Below are positions 41,910 to 56,280 of a stretch of DNA of 64,000 nt, one piece after another (position 1 is the stretch's first letter; every line of letters starts with the position of its first letter). The notes beneath the pieces were generated by a model, which worked only from the letters and a program-made list of their open reading frames with translations, had not been told where the DNA came from and searched no databases. Source of the DNA: Sinohyriopsis cumingii (Eukaryota > Mollusca > Bivalvia > Unionida > Unionidae); NCBI GenBank assembly GCA_028554795.2, contig CM068838.1, positions 131,263,428-131,327,427 of the forward strand. Reading direction: 5' to 3'. The position numbers were made by a program, and so were the translations under genes.

Positions 41910-44900
41910 GTTAGGAATATTAGCATGCTACCTTGTGAATCCAGCCCTGCTAAAAAAATAAACTACTTTTTCTGTCTCTATCAACATACAAAGGGCAATA
42001 ACCTTTGCTCATTTCCTTCCCTTGGCACCCCTGGTTTTTAGACTCACTGTTGGACTGGATAACATTGTCCAGTTTATTTTTCAACAGTCCAAGCCATTTT
42101 TGTGTTTAAATGACTTTTCCAATGTTCCTTTTGGATTTATGTGGATTAATCATTCTGCTACAGGTTGTATACATTCTTTTTACAGTTTCTGTCGAATGTG
42201 AGCGATCTTTTTCACCTTTAGGGACTGTCCATTTTAGACGGTGTCACACCATGCTGTTGTTGAACTCTGCATAGTCATTGTGAGTTAACATTGACTTTTT
42301 TTGCTTTATTGGTAATTGTGTTGGCCTTAGCAAGTTTTTAACATGATGCATTGCTAATTTATGCTTTGTTCTTTCCTTTCTTGTGTAGTTTCAGTAGAAG
42401 AGTCATTTAAATAATTAAATGTGTTTGTTCAAAGAAACTCTTTCTTTTATTCCCTCATTAATGTGGAATATATTTTATATTAGCAAGTTATTAGCTTGAT
42501 GAATTACCAAGTTTTGCCTTTCTTTCTTTCCTTGGGTTGTTTCAGCAGAATGTCATTGAAATGCTATTTATGCGACTTCGGAGCATGGAAGTCTACCATG
42601 ATTCTTATTTTGTTTATACTATGTATACACCGTTTATGATATGCTGCATCTGTAACAGATGGTCAGGGGATGCCTTGGTTACCATATTAGCTATTTAGTC
42701 ACACACTAGTTTCCTAAGTTAAGTTTTTTTTTCGTCTTGTATCATTTCAGGAAAATTGTTTACTAAATGCATGAAATGCACATTAAGAACCATAGTCCAT
42801 TTGGTGAAGGAAAGAGTGATGGAAGACAATCTAAGGTTTGTTGTTGGTGATACCGACTCATTGGGGATTATTTCCCAATTTTAGGTAGCTTTCTGCTTGT
42901 AATTACCCCCGAATGTCAGAGCATGGCCTTTGGGTGTATAGTAAGTCACAGTGCATGGGGTTCATATCGGATCAGTTATACCACTGTACAGTTACTGACC
43001 GTCCAGCTATTACCAACCGTCCAGCCATCACCAACCTTCCAACCGACACCAACCTTCCAGCAGGGAGACCTTTTGAGAACCTAGCCAATTCGTGTCTCAT
43101 TGGGGCAGCATTCACCAGTTTTCAGCAGCCCAGCCCCTCCTTCATGTCCTAGCATGGTCTTCAGGCTGCCAAGTCCAAATACATAGGATTTTTGCTGGAT
43201 CCATTCAATCTAATGTATAATAAAACCATATAGTTTTGCTGACTTTCCAGCCAACATTGATCCCTAGGAGGAGTTGTACAGAAGAACCAAATTTTGAGCT
43301 CACTGGATCTCCCTGTTCCCTCAGAATGGGCAGGGATGTGGTTGAATCCAGGTCATTCAAAGGGGCTTCAGGTTTCGTTCATCAACAGCCCCCTTCCCGT
43401 TTTCCTGTCCCATCTTCATGGACACACTGTCAGATTGGGAGAAGGATGCCTTCTACAACAGCAGATAATGGTCTTACATATAAAAGAACACAGGTGATGG
43501 AGCTTGTGTGAAGACCACAGTCCCCGGGGTTTTATTCAAGGCTGTTTCTTTTTCCTAAAGCAAACAGCTAGGTTAGACTCATCAATTGGAGTCACCTCAA
43601 CCAATTCAAGATGAGATGGCGAGTTCAGTCTGCCTCACTGTTCAGCGGGATGAGTATGTCATTAGTATCAATCTGACTGACGCATACTTTCACATTCCAA
43701 TACACCCTGTGTCATGAACTGTATCACCATTTTTGCTTACCACTTTCTGTGGCAGATTATCAGTTAAAAGTTCTCCCTCTGGTCTCAACATCAGCCCTTG
43801 GGCTTTTACCAGGGTTATGGATTACATCACCCTGTTCAGATTGGCATCATCTATGATGATGGCAGTGTACCTGGATGACATCCTCCAGAAACATATGGTA
43901 ACTTCTTTTCTACAATGAGGCAGGAACAATCTCCTGTCTTTTAGATCATCCAGGCTTTCTAGAGAAATGGAAAAGGTTAGCCCATCATCCATTCCTGAAT
44001 TTTGTCCATCTGGAATCTGATGTGACTTTCTCGTGTTTGCATAATCAGAATTGTCAAGCTCATTGAGTCCATTTCCAACAGTACTTTGATCTCAGAGAAT
44101 TTTCGCAACTTGGTTTATTCAATGCTGCAGTGGAATTGCTCCTGCTCAGCTGTCTTTTTTTATGCATGGCTCCCCTTTTCAGGTCCTCTTGATCAAATAG
44201 GCATGGTCATGCTTGAGATTCAATCATTCCTGCATCAGTGGTGCAACCCAGTTTATCTGACCATGGGAATGCTGCTGGAGAAGCCACAAGCGGATATAAC
44301 TGTATTTACCAATGCTAGTGCGCATGGTTGGGCTGGCCACCTGTTGCTAACCTTCACTACTGTCAGTGACACGTAGGAGTCAGGGGAAAGGCCTCTACAT
44401 ATCAACATCTTAGAAATGAATGCCATCATCAATGCCTTTCACTTTTGAAAAGATCGACTTTGAGGCAAGAAAACAGTCCTCATTAGGCCCAACAACCCAG
44501 TTGTGGTAATCTATTTCCTCCAATGGGGATACCAAATCACCCAAACTGTGTTCTGATTTGGCAGTTTCTATGTTGGTGCGACAGTCTCCATTTAAACATA
44601 TAAAATTAGACATATTCCTGGCCGACTCATTGTCTTGGTTGACCTTATCCAGAAGATGTCTAGCCCTTCACAGAAAATGTTTTCACCATCGATCAGTTAT
44701 CACTTGGAATTGCACACGATGGGGGCGTCCAATGGTTGACATATTTGCAATGAGATCGAATCACCGCTACCTACCTTTTCACTCCAGTTCCAGACCTAAA
44801 AGCTTGGGCTGTGGATGCACTGTCATTCAGTTGGGAGGGGTTGAGACCATTTGCCGCATTCCCACGGTGCTGATACCGAAAATAATCCAGAAATTATGGG

Positions 44901-45616
44901 GTCAGAATGGCAAGATGATTCTGATTGCCCCTCTCAGCTGGGTCAAGGCCTGGGTCACTGATCTACTCATTCTAGCAATGGATATGCGTAGGAATATTCT
45001 GGTCAGCACGAATCCTGTCCAGCAACCGTGGTCAAAGGTGGTCCTTCCCTGCCCAGACCGTCCTCTTCTACATGTTCAGCTCTTGTCAGGAAACCTTGTG
45101 GCTTGTGAGACAAACAATTAAAACCTTTGACTGTGGAGAGAATCTTAAGAGCTGATGGCCTTCCAATCTGAAGGCTTACAAGGGAAAGGGACTGGTGCCA
45201 TACCAACAAATTGTCCCTATGCAGGCCTAAATCCTTCAGCTGGCTGATGTTTTTCTCCGGTTCTTTGAGGAGAAACAGTTGGCCCCAACCACTATCCAAG
45301 GCTGCCACCCCATGATATTTGACATATTCTGGCATCATAACAGACATGATTTTGGGCGGGATATAGACCTATCGGATCTTTTACCCTACCGGAATACTCA
45401 CCCAATCAGATTACATAAAAACTCTCCCAACCTCCCTGCCATGCGAGCATCCTCGTTAGTATCTTGCTCAACTAAAAACTAGTGACACCTGGAGGTGCCA
45501 AAAGGAAGTAATGGGCAAGAGCTATTGTCCTTTATCTATTGATATAGACAGAAAAACACAATTTTTTTTCTTTTAGTAGTGTAGGATTGATGAGGTAGCA
45601 GGCTAATATTCCTAAC
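41910..45616 (+). mobile_element. DIRS-like retroelement, fossil copy 2
   Basis: Inverted ends GTTAGGAATATTAGC, with similarity reaching about 120 bp inward. Inside are reverse transcriptase blocks (INLTDAYFHIPIHP near 43670, GLNISPWAFTRVM and YLDDILQ near 43780-43890), RNase H (VFTNASAHGWAGHL near 44310), a linker region (44760-44960) and a recombinase start (QLAPTTIQGC near 45280). Broken many times and old, but less decayed than copy 1. Confidence 0.78.
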
Positions 45617-46360
45617 TTGATATCATTAGATAATTATTCTCAATGAAAGGTAATTTACTTAAAAAGTCACTTTTCATTAGTAATAATGAGAAAGACTATT
45701 GAGAATACATGCTTGCCATCTATATATTAACACAATGTGACATGGTTTATAATCTGCCTCCCCCACCATTCCATACTAATTATCATAACCCAGCAGCATG
45801 TTCAGCACATAGAATACAATCCAAACATGTTCCACATGTATAATGAAGTACTTTACTCATAATTTATTAATTACTTTTACACAATTTTTCTACTTTTATT
45901 TGAATCTGGTCTGCCTTGGACGATTTATTTGAAATCTGCACGACCAGTGTGTCACATAATGACATATGTTACACTAAACTCTCGTTGGTCAATGTTGAAC
46001 AATAACCATCAAGCAGAAATTAATGTAACTTATTTCCTGTGTGAAAAACAGGAGGTATTGGCAAAGCAACAGAGAAACTACATGCAAAAGTCACTAATTG
46101 AAGTGTAAAATACTTGAACAAAGACTATCAGGGTGTGCATTTGGTGAATTGTGCAAAATTTGTATGAATTAGCACACTTAGAGAACAGTGATGTGCAAGA
46201 TCTCCCTCAAATTAGTTGAAAGCCCCACATATGAAAATGTGCTCAGGGAGGTATACAATTTTATTTAACAATCTTGTCACAATGTCTGCTTTTTGGAGCA
46301 GGCATCTGTTTACAAATCTGGTTTCTTCAAGCATGACATGAATGGTTGTTAACACATTAA

Positions 46361-46953
46361 CCCCTGGTAACGAGTTTAAGTGGCAGGAGGTAGTAGCCTA
46401 CTGCCGAGCTCTGTAGCATCAGTGTCATGTATGATACACTAAAGTGGGTGGTATTATAGAAAGACAGACAGATGTAGCTCTACAATGATACCAAATAATT
46501 TGGAATATCTAGTTGTACTACAAAATACAGAGGGAAAATTCTCATTTTTGGACCCTATTTTTTTCTACCCAAAATTTGCCCATGGTCAGAATCCGATTTT
46601 GTGTCCGGATTTTCGACTTTTTGGTCTCAGATCTAAGGCAAACCGGTATGAATTGCAAACAGACAAATGAACCTTTGCAAAAAGTAGGATAAGATGGGCT
46701 TTTGGAATAAAGAGTGGTCTCAATACAAAAATAAAGGGTCCGATAAGGGAATTTTTTAAAAAAAATCCAACTTTTACCCTTCTGCTCATGCGTGACCCAA
46801 ATAGCCAATGAAAAACGATGTTTCCAACACAACTAGGCAGTATGTTGTTAGATGATCACCTTGAAGTTGGTGTTTTAGGATTTATTCTGAAATAGCTTTC
46901 AAAATGTGTTTTTTTCTCAAATTTCAGACAAAAACGACAAAAACCACCTGGGG
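46361..46953. mobile_element. TTAA-flanked MITE, piggyBac-like
   Basis: TTAA on both sides, CCCC(T/A)GGT at the two inverted ends, no transposase inside. The flanks themselves are palindromic (AACACATTAA / TTAATGTGTT). Short terminal repeats and a TTAA target suggest a piggyBac-type non-autonomous element. Confidence 0.55.
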
Positions 46954-47479
46954 TTAATGTGTTAAACTAAATTTGGTGCCCTGGAATAAGCATTATGGTG
47001 TAGTTTGAACCTTCCATCAAGGAAGTTTTACAAATGCGTGTTTCAAATACGTACTACCTAGAAAACCCAAAATATCTGATTCCCATCATGGTTAACTAAG
47101 TTTTCATTCAGCAAATACTACCTGATGATTGTGATGATGACAATAATTTTGAAAGTTAAAGAGGATATCAGATTATTGGAACTGGAAAAGTTGTTAATGG
47201 AGATAATAGTGAATGCTTTTTGGCCGAAAAATGGTGTTAAATATTAATCAGATGTACATGTCGGATGGACAAAATAGACGGCTTGATGGTCAATCTCCCT
47301 TTCAGCGGTATTTTGAAATTAAATGTAGAAAGAGCAGAAAACTGAACCTAATTAAAATACAAACAGTTTAAAAGTAGAATGAAATTTTATTTTTTCTATT
47401 ATTAATCAGTTCGGCCCTGCAAGTCATATACATCAAAACCATATATCTTTATCGAGATTAATATGACTGAATAAATAAG

Positions 47480-48035
47480 GATGAAAAAATGAAATTAAGA
47501 AGTAAAAATATTTATTTGAATACCATTGTCTGCACAAGTAGACTATAGCAGGACTAAAAACCCTAATACAGCATTATGGAACAGATAGGAAATCTGCCAT
47601 TATAGCAGTCAGTAAACTACTGATTCAAGAAAGTAAGTTATGTTAGTGAAAAATCCTACTTGGAGCAGATGTATCCAAAAGAATATCTTTGAGTTCCAGA
47701 AAATTATACATAACAGGAACAAAAATCAGTTTCCCAACATCAAGCTAACTAAGCTAGCTACATAAATGCCATTTCAGACGGAAGCACAGAACAATATTCA
47801 TACACAAATAAGGCACAGAGTATACTCAGAAATAATTAACACATTAATGCTTGTACAGCTAGAAGTGACATCTTTTAAAGATTTTGATTTCAATGGAGCA
47901 GGAAGAAAGGGAGACAGACGTTGAAGTCTTAGGGAAATATTGAACTATGGCCGTTTCTTCCTCCTCTCCTTTTCTACTCCCCCCTTATTTCAGTAACAAA
48001 GGGTGAGGTTCCATTTAAGATAAGATCCTGGCAGG
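47480..48035 (+). repeat. Unknown repeat, copy 2 (pair with 39600)
   Basis: Direct-orientation partner of 39600-40180, about 7.9 kb away. Confidence 0.65.
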
Positions 48036-48990
48036 ATCTCTGTTTAAGTTATACATTGGGAACAAATTTGGAATTTCACTTTTAATGCTGAGATATTTAA
48101 CCAGGTGCTGATGGAATTAACAAATTAGCACAGAATCAGTGAGGGGGCAGATTTCAAACCACTGAAGTTAATCACCTGGTATCAATTTTATATAAAATAA
48201 ATATACAGTAGGACTGGGTGTTGTCAAAAGTTTTCCTTCTTCACTAACAAATACAAGTACATGTGGCTGTAGCAGTCTTTTATATCTGCTATGAGTACAT
48301 TGTGATAGATTTTGATGGTATTCATTCATATTCCCATGCTCGGATTTGTTCTGCATGGGTTTTTCTTTGCAAGAGAAAATGGCATTATTTCTTCTGTTTT
48401 GAAGATTACATCGTAATGTCTTCCTAGTTCAAGTGAGACATAATTGGTAATATGATGTTCTCAAAGCATTCTTGCTGTGCAAAACAAAGGGCCTGGTGGC
48501 TAAAGTGAGTTAACTGGAGCCACCATTAAATGGCCTAAAATGTTGATTAAAACTCACTGACAGTCTGTTTGAAATTTTTTTTTATCTTGTCATTGATGAG
48601 AGTTGCATATAAATATATGTCTGTCTGTAATCTGCATACTGGAAATACAACTAGTATGTCAACATACATAAAAGGGCATCACCTACCTTCCAACGATAGA
48701 GAGACCATCAAGTTCATATGTGTATTGATATGTATCATATTGCAGGCTGTGTATCGTGAATCATATTGATACATGGCACAGGTGTATCATTTCACCCATA
48801 CAAAATAGGAACGAGGTGCAAAAAAAGCCACAGATTGCGGTGGGACACATATAGTTAGGGCTTCTGGTAGTTTGGAAATGTGCAGGAACGTTACAGCTTT
48901 CTCCCAGATTCTGCTTAAATACATCAATGGTTACTTATTATTATAGCCAAAGGCTTTGTGAAAGGAAGTGGATTCCTTAATGTTTACCAG

Positions 48991-49165
48991 CTATGTTTGT
49001 AGTTTCATCAGCACACACAGACCCGCTTGCAATGTTTAGCACACTATCTAACAGCCAACAGCAGCAACAGACCCAATTTCCAAACAAGCTTCCACGCTGG
49101 TTCTGTCCAAGCATTCTCAAGTACTATGTTCTGCTACATGATGTCACAGAGGGAGAGCAAGCCAA
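48991..49165 (+). CDS. TRAPPC8 coding exon 4
   Basis: Acceptor TGTTTACCAG. Encodes MFVVSSAHTDPLAMFSTLSN, a Gln run, then LPRWFCPSILKYYVLLHDVT, matching vertebrate YPKWFIPNTLKYYVLLHDVS. The first codon, split with exon 3, gives Ser where vertebrates have Cys. Ends with two bases of a codon before GTAAGT. Confidence 0.94.
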
Positions 49166-51083
49166 GTAAGTAGATTTAGGCATATGTACAGCTTACCCAA
49201 TCGTGTTAATCCAGCTGTATCAGACAATCATTTTAATTTGACATCATGAACAAAGATAACTAATAGAAAATAATGATTGCTAAAACACACCTACATATTG
49301 TGAAGTTATGCCTGAAATTAATATTAGGCATGCTAGAAAAGTGTTGCTTTCAGAAATATTGCATTCCAAATGCTGCTTTTACTTAACTTTTACTAATCAC
49401 CCTATTAGCTATGCATGTTTTCTTTTCCTGGAATTTTTTTTATATATAAAAACAATAAATATTGCAGTTCATGTTAATTTGTGGAAATGTATTAAATTGT
49501 GTTCATAATTTTTTTGTAGCTGATTTTAAAAAAGTTTACGAACAGTTTTACTATTCTTAAATTTAACTTTGATTCAACGAGAAGCTTGTTCATAAACTAC
49601 GCCTTTCTTTCATCACTTCTATTTTTGAATATTTTGTGTCATAAATGCAGTTTACCACGTACATAGACTGGCTGTTTCCTGAGGCCCATAATGAGTTGGT
49701 TAGAGTTGAAGTGGGCTTCTGCCCATATAATATTGTAAAGCATACTTAAAGAAATTAATAAATACAGGACAGATTGTTAGCAAATATGAATAATGTTTGA
49801 GGAATTAGACACCTAGTTTGATTGCTGATCATTTATTCAAAGGTCTTTTAGATTTACCTTCTTGATAAACTTAAATTTCTGAGCAGAAATTTTAATGCTG
49901 AACTGGCATTGACATGACAAATATAAACTAGTCTGTGGATAATTCAGGGTTTGATCCTTATCTTAAAATAACTGACTGAAACCAGTTAACTTTATGCCAA
50001 GTCAACTTTAAAACTATGTTCAAAATAATGGAGTTTGTGTTGTTAGAATACATTGAATAACTTAATTGCAAGTAGCAAGCAGTAATAAACAGTTGTTATC
50101 TGGTTATATTTTCACAGCAGATCATATACTAAACTTGTAGGATGAATTCAAACAAAAGCATTAAAACAAGTTTAAAAAAGATAATGCTTTTAGTGTTTGT
50201 AGATGGCTTAGACCAATTATTGAGATGCAAGGGTCCGATAGTAATAATCTCTTCCTTCTGTATGTCTGTCCATCCAGTCAGCTTCTTGTAACCACCATAG
50301 CTCTGATCTCCTTGCACATAACTGGTTGAAATTAGGTTGGTGAACTGACTATTACATGTTACTGTAGTGGTGTCTTTTAAAGCTTTTTCTTTAAAGGCCC
50401 AATTTTTAAGCAGTTGTTGGTCGTTTTTAATAGTGTAAGTCTCCACTACAGCAGGCCCTAGCTGGGGAACCAATGAATATACACTGATGCAATTTGGTGT
50501 GTATATTGACTCACTATTCTTATGTGCTTTTATGCCACAAGACCAAAATTCCATGCATCTATGCCTCTATACAAGCCCCTAACACATCAAGACATATACC
50601 AAAAAGTCAGGTTCAATTAGTAAACACACAACATAATGTCTTTGAACAGTGACAGTCATTTAATGAAAATAAACAAGCAAACAAGATGACATTGTCACTG
50701 AATATATATACTTGTGATATCTGAAAAACCATTAGAAATGTTACATCAGCATGTTTGTATATACTGGTAATTTGATCAGTCTCATCCATCTGTGTGTCCA
50801 TGTGACTGTCATTGTGTCAGTTCAAGTTTTTTTTTTGTACCTTTTTACACTGATTGAAGTAGGATGATAATATTTGGTGTGATTTTTCAATAGGACTGTT
50901 ATATGACACTGAAGGGGTTCAGAGCCTTGTTGTTCCTCTTGCAAGTAGTGGGGATAAGATATGATAGTTGGTTCAGAGGTATTTAACAAAGTCAGGATAT
51001 TAAAATGGTTTCCTTTATAGTTGTTTTGCAACTAAAGTAATGGGTAAAGACTATTTTCTCCTATTTTTTATTGTCTTTTCTAG
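49166..51083 (+). other. TRAPPC8 intron 4
   Basis: 1.9 kb. Contains ACCCAATCGTGTTAATCCAGC at about 49197, similar to DIRS-like element ends seen in intron 3. Nothing else supported. Confidence 0.6.
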
Positions 51084-51249
51084 GGCTGAAGCAATATATC
51101 AAAGCATGAAGTCCACATTTGGAGCACATTACTGTCACTTACTGCAGATCAACTCCAGGTCATTGTCTGCTGCAGAGAGCCTGAGGATGGACAACAATTT
51201 TCCTGATCCATGGAGCCAGTTTATAAGCAGATCCACAGTCGAGCAGAAT
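51084..51249 (+). CDS. TRAPPC8 coding exon 5
   Basis: Acceptor TCTTTTCTAG. Encodes AEAIYQSMKSTFGAHYCHLL then QINSRS and DPWSQFISRSTVEQN, matching vertebrate AEAIYEEMKQKYGTQGCYLL and DPWSQYLQKN. Ends at a codon border before GTAAGT. Confidence 0.94.
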
Positions 51250-54200
51250 GTAAGTAAGATAGAATGGTTGTTGGTAGTAGGTATGTGATTTTCAATATTT
51301 TAGCAGTTCTTCGATGTTTTCTTTGCTCTAAATTGTTTGGTTTGTAAACTAGCTGCAGGCACTGTGTTATACAGTTGATCTTATTCAGTCACAATATTTA
51401 TGAATCCAAATTTATGGCAAAACCATCATTTACACCTGTTGATGGCATTCATTGCTGAAGCTATCATCTGTGGAATTAATCTTTATTGGAGGTTTTGTTT
51501 TAAAGGTAATTTTATTTACTATATCATAATTGAACAAAAGAATTGAGAAATGTACTTCAAATTAAAATTTTGGAATAATTTTAACTGAATTTTGCTATTA
51601 GTTTACATAGCTGTAAGTCTAAGTTAGCTTATCGCATGTCCTTGCGTTAGGTATGCATCACGCATTGTCCATTATTAACATTTTTGTTTCAAATTTCTCA
51701 AACATCACTTGATCGATTTTCAGTCAGATTTGACAGAATGCGTCCTGACAAGGTGGCCTTTCAAGTTTTAAGCAAATGATTCTGATATGTAATGTAGTGT
51801 GGTTGCCATTGCTACAAATAGAAGAATAAAACTGAACATCTTATGTTAAAAAGCCACTTAACATTGACTTATTTTTGACAGAAAACATTCAAGCACAAAT
51901 GCATTTCAGGAAATAAACAATATCCACCATTACAAAAAAATTGGAAAATTAAACTATTTTTTTTCACAAATATTGCTAAATAGAATGGGACCAAAACTGA
52001 AAGGTTTGTAGGTTTGAAGGCCTCACAGGTGTAGACCTGATGCTGCTTCTTCATTTGGTATTGATGCTGTAAAGAGAAAAACAAAAAATCTGGTCCAGAT
52101 GATGTGACCAGATCTAACAGAAAGCAGCTGTGAATAAAGGCCTTTCGTATTCTTAAAATAAAATAAGAAAGATATGCCTTTCAGTGTGCCTACTGTTACA
52201 AAAATAAAACTTTAACCACTCAGCAGCACTGGACTAAATTCAGCAGAAAGCATTTTTGTATCACAACCTTCTAAAAAAATTTTTACAAATGATTTAGATC
52301 TGCCATCCAGCATTACTTAAAATATAAAAACTTTCAGGTTCTTATAAACATCTAGAACAGACTTGGACCAAATTTGATGGCTTCTTGGATTAAATGACTT
52401 TAAAGTTTATTTAAAAAATTATTGATCTGTCACCAAAATATATGGATGAATTTGCCCCTCCCCCACAAATAAATAAAGAATTTGAAGACATTTTTTCATC
52501 TAGCATCCCAGCAACCAAGATTTCTCTGCCAGCTGCTCTTGCAGTTTGGCTTTTAAACAGACATCTGCCAGGTGAGTATCTTTGGCCTTTTGTTCAGTTA
52601 TTGATAACCAGTAATCACTGTAACTAATTCCACTCTCAGATATATTTCAATTATGAAACAGTATAAGAATGTCTTGCATATATTTAGAAATTGAATAGCT
52701 TTTTTTAAGGTGTAAAATAAAATATTTATGGATCTGGGTCTTATAATATGAAACCCATCTTTTACAGAAAAAGCCTCAAAAGGCTAGATATTTCATTGCT
52801 TGGGTAAGTTCCAATGTCAAGATAATGCTGAAACTACTCTAAGTGTAATTGTTTGGCTTTGGTGTTCTTCAGTTTCTTTTAGAGAGAAGTATGTTCGCTA
52901 CTTAATTTGTCTTTTCTTTTCTTTGTAAAACGGCAGCATGTAGATTTCAGCATGCACTTTTTCTTAAATTTGCAACTGATCTGGAAGAGAGGTCATGCTA
53001 GTTTAATTATTTGTATTGTTTTTGAAAGTCATCATCTTTTGGCTAACAGTTGAAATGATTTCAGTTTCTGTTTACATTTATACATTGTCAGCAGACCTTG
53101 CAAATAGGTTTAGTATGGTCTCTAAATATATCAGTTGATCTGGAAAATCAAAGGTCAAGGTCAGACTGAATGGATAAACAGAGATACAGAGAAATGTCAG
53201 CCATTGTGATCACTTCAGTAGAGATGCCCATCATTCAGAATTTGGAGTTAATGTCCCGAGTTGCCAAGCGTGTTCATTAATCGTGCCACAGTATACAAAA
53301 GTCATGATTTTCTTTACAAAATAAACCGAAGAAAAATGTGGCAGAAGTTGAAGCCTTACACAAGTATTTTCAGTCCTTTCAAGTCTTTTCTGGTAATTTG
53401 TAACATAATATCACTTTCCAGCAACTAGAGTGTTTTCGGTCCTTTCCTGTCTTTATGGTAATTTGCGACCTAAGACCAGATTCTGGCATATAATGTGCCA
53501 TTATAATCAGAACAGTTTGTTTTGTTCCTTCACAGTCTTTTCCAGTAATTCGTATCATATGATCAGTTTCGCTCCATTATTCAGAATGCTTCATTTCATT
53601 TGTATGTGTTTTCTTCATGATGTACTGTGTTGTTTTTTTTTTTTTTTCTTCAAATTAGATTTCTGCAACATTTGTGTTTATTTGCGAACTATAATGGGCA
53701 GTGTTTCTATAAAATTTTTGTGGGTTCCTTGACTTTAAAATGTCAGACAGTGATTTTAAGCCCATCCTGAAGGCTATATGGAATAAAATTAAATTCATCA
53801 TTTTAAAGAAAAAAATGTGTCCTTGGTGCTTTAAAGATGCCAATAACTGTCACACAAAAATTGAGAGAGCTGAGAATGGAGCCATGCAGTTGATAAATGG
53901 GGATCTGTCTTTTGTTTTGTGGAAATGATTTTGGAAAATTATCTTTTGGCAAAGCTGATATGAGCCAGTAGCAGTTTGAAGGACAATTAAAAAACATACA
54001 CAGAGCTTTGTAAATAGTGTTATGTAACTGCACATAGAAATGTTTTGTAATGTTTTTAAATGAATTTATTATTCTTTTGTCTTCCATGTGGAATTTTTAT
54101 TTCCTGTGGTAAGTGACATGAATTTTTCAGTAGAATCACGAAGTTGTACTTTTTTGTCCCTAATTTCCCTAGTTGGCAGTGGGCATCTCTGCTTCAGTCT

Positions 54201-55682
54201 GATTCCAGTGTTTGAGTAAAATATAATTTGATGGTAGCTGACAATTTACTGGTTTGACCAAAAGATTCCAAAAGTTTTTAGTAAAGAAATGTATTTCTCT
54301 TGTCTTGGTTAATCAGGTGTTTGTTTTGTGTCAGACAATACAAAAAACATATTGGAACAAATATCCTTGCAACCAAGATTAAGATACCCAACTATTCAGC
54401 TCTTGTACACATGGTTCATATTCTCATTATTGATCGTTAAAACTGATTGATTGCCAGTGTTGACTGATGAAGAATTCTGATTCTGAAATTGCGCAGTTGT
54501 GGTGACGATTAAAATGAACATTTTGAGCAAGGAAGAGAACCATGCCATTGTAATATTTACCTCTTCTTAAGCTGAATAGTGTAAATAGCCAAAAGGCAGA
54601 TGACACTGAACATATCTTCCCAGACATTAGGGCAAGAATCAAATAGTATGTATAAATCAATGTAAGTGTCATATTTATGAAAATAAAAACTAGCCAAAAA
54701 TTTTAGGTTTGCAAGGTGCTTTTGCCTGTTATATTTTAACATGGCCATGTTCTCTATGATGACAGATGTCCACATCTAAGACTCAAACTAATATAAATGA
54801 AATAATAATTAAACTGGATAATCTTAAGTTAATAATCATAGGAGAATATATATATTTTCTTTGCTATGTTACAGCCTTTCATTTCAGATGACAACTTTAT
54901 CGGAATGATTTCTCTGGAGTAATTTGAAAAATCACCACTTGATTAATATTTTTTATTCAGTTTTATAATTGAAACAGAATAAACAATGATGCAAATAAAT
55001 ATTTATGATGATGCACAAGGCAAAAATGAATGTTAGCAGTTGAATGAGATATTTGTAAATGTATGTATCTGTAAAATTCTAGCCACTAAATGATTATGCA
55101 CTGTCTCATTGTATGCCATTGATCATAAAGTTTTCAACAAATGTTTTTGCCCTTGATTCACCATGTTAATGTTTAGGAATTACAAGCTAAATTTTCCATC
55201 TGGCTCATGGTATTGAAAGTTGACCCCCAGGTTTTCAAGATGATGGGCCAAGTCAGACCAGTGGTACAAAAAACAATCTAAATTACTGTGTTGCTGCTTG
55301 TATGCTAAGATTCCATTTTTTCAAGCTGATATTCCTGTTTCACCTTGTTCAGGGCTGACATCTCTGCATGACCATTTTAGAGTTACCACACATAACTCAT
55401 TGATGAGTTTAAAGATCTCACACATTATGATAGTCATATTCAGCTGATATCTCATTGATTAGACTTTCACACTTGTTTCATCATGCCAGATTTGAGGCAT
55501 TGTAGTCTGTTAATGTCTTATAAATTGGTATCTCTATCACGAGTCTGTGGTTATATAGAAAAACTACTTTGTTGATATTTTACACTGATAATGATGACAA
55601 TTGTGTTTGGACAAACTTGTTTGATTTTCACATCTATGAGAGTACCCCTTATTTAATGAAACTGGTCTTTTCTTTGAGGCAA

Positions 55683-55950
55683 GGTTGGGTGTTGAAATGA
55701 ATCTCTGGCCTTGTATTGGAGTAGAGGTTGGGTGTTGAAATAATTTTGTGACCTTGTATTTAGAGAGCAGAGGTTGGGTGTTAAAATGGAATAGAGTACA
55801 GTTGGGATGTTGAGATAAAACTATGCCCCTGTAATAGAGTACAGTTGGGGTGTTGAGATGAAACTATGGCCCTGTAATAGAGTATAGATGGGTGTTGAGA
55901 TGAAACTTTGGCCCTATAATAGAGCACAGATGGGTGTTGAGATAAAACTG
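55683..55950 (+). repeat. Minisatellite, about six units of 40-50 bp
   Basis: Unit: GGTTGGGTGTTGAGATGAAA then CTATGGCCCTGTAATAGAGTA-like sequence. Later units are more alike than the first two. Confidence 0.8.
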
Positions 55951-56169
55951 TGTCAGCAAAAGAAGTTTTTTATTTTAAGAGATTCTAATCTGTTGACATG
56001 TGCAGGATATTTCAGTATATTTCTTTAAGTACATTTCCATTTTTGTGTGCTTTTTTGAGAGGAATTTTTCATTCCAATCACAAATAAATTTGTGCATGAT
56101 TTGTACATATATTTTTGTTATGTTTATATTTTATTAATTACATGTATTCTTTTCAGAATTCACATATAT

Positions 56170-56280
<111 letters not shown>

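Larger units (their letters stand above)
34845..48990 (+). other. TRAPPC8 intron 3
   Basis: 14.1 kb, the largest intron seen. Two fossil DIRS-like elements (35116-38877, 41910-45616), a pair of diverged direct repeats (39600, 47480), a 45-bp tandem repeat (40466) and a TTAA-flanked MITE (46361). The rest shows nothing. Confidence 0.7.

Noticed and set aside
52442-52571. Possible extra TRAPPC8 exon (MDEFAPPPQINKEF... before GTGAGT)
   Set aside because: It has a donor-like end, but no similarity to TRAPPC8, and exon 5 joins exon 6 in phase without it.
53430-54087. Several open frames of 60-100 codons on both strands
   Set aside because: AT-rich composition, no motif, no splice or promoter context; most likely chance.
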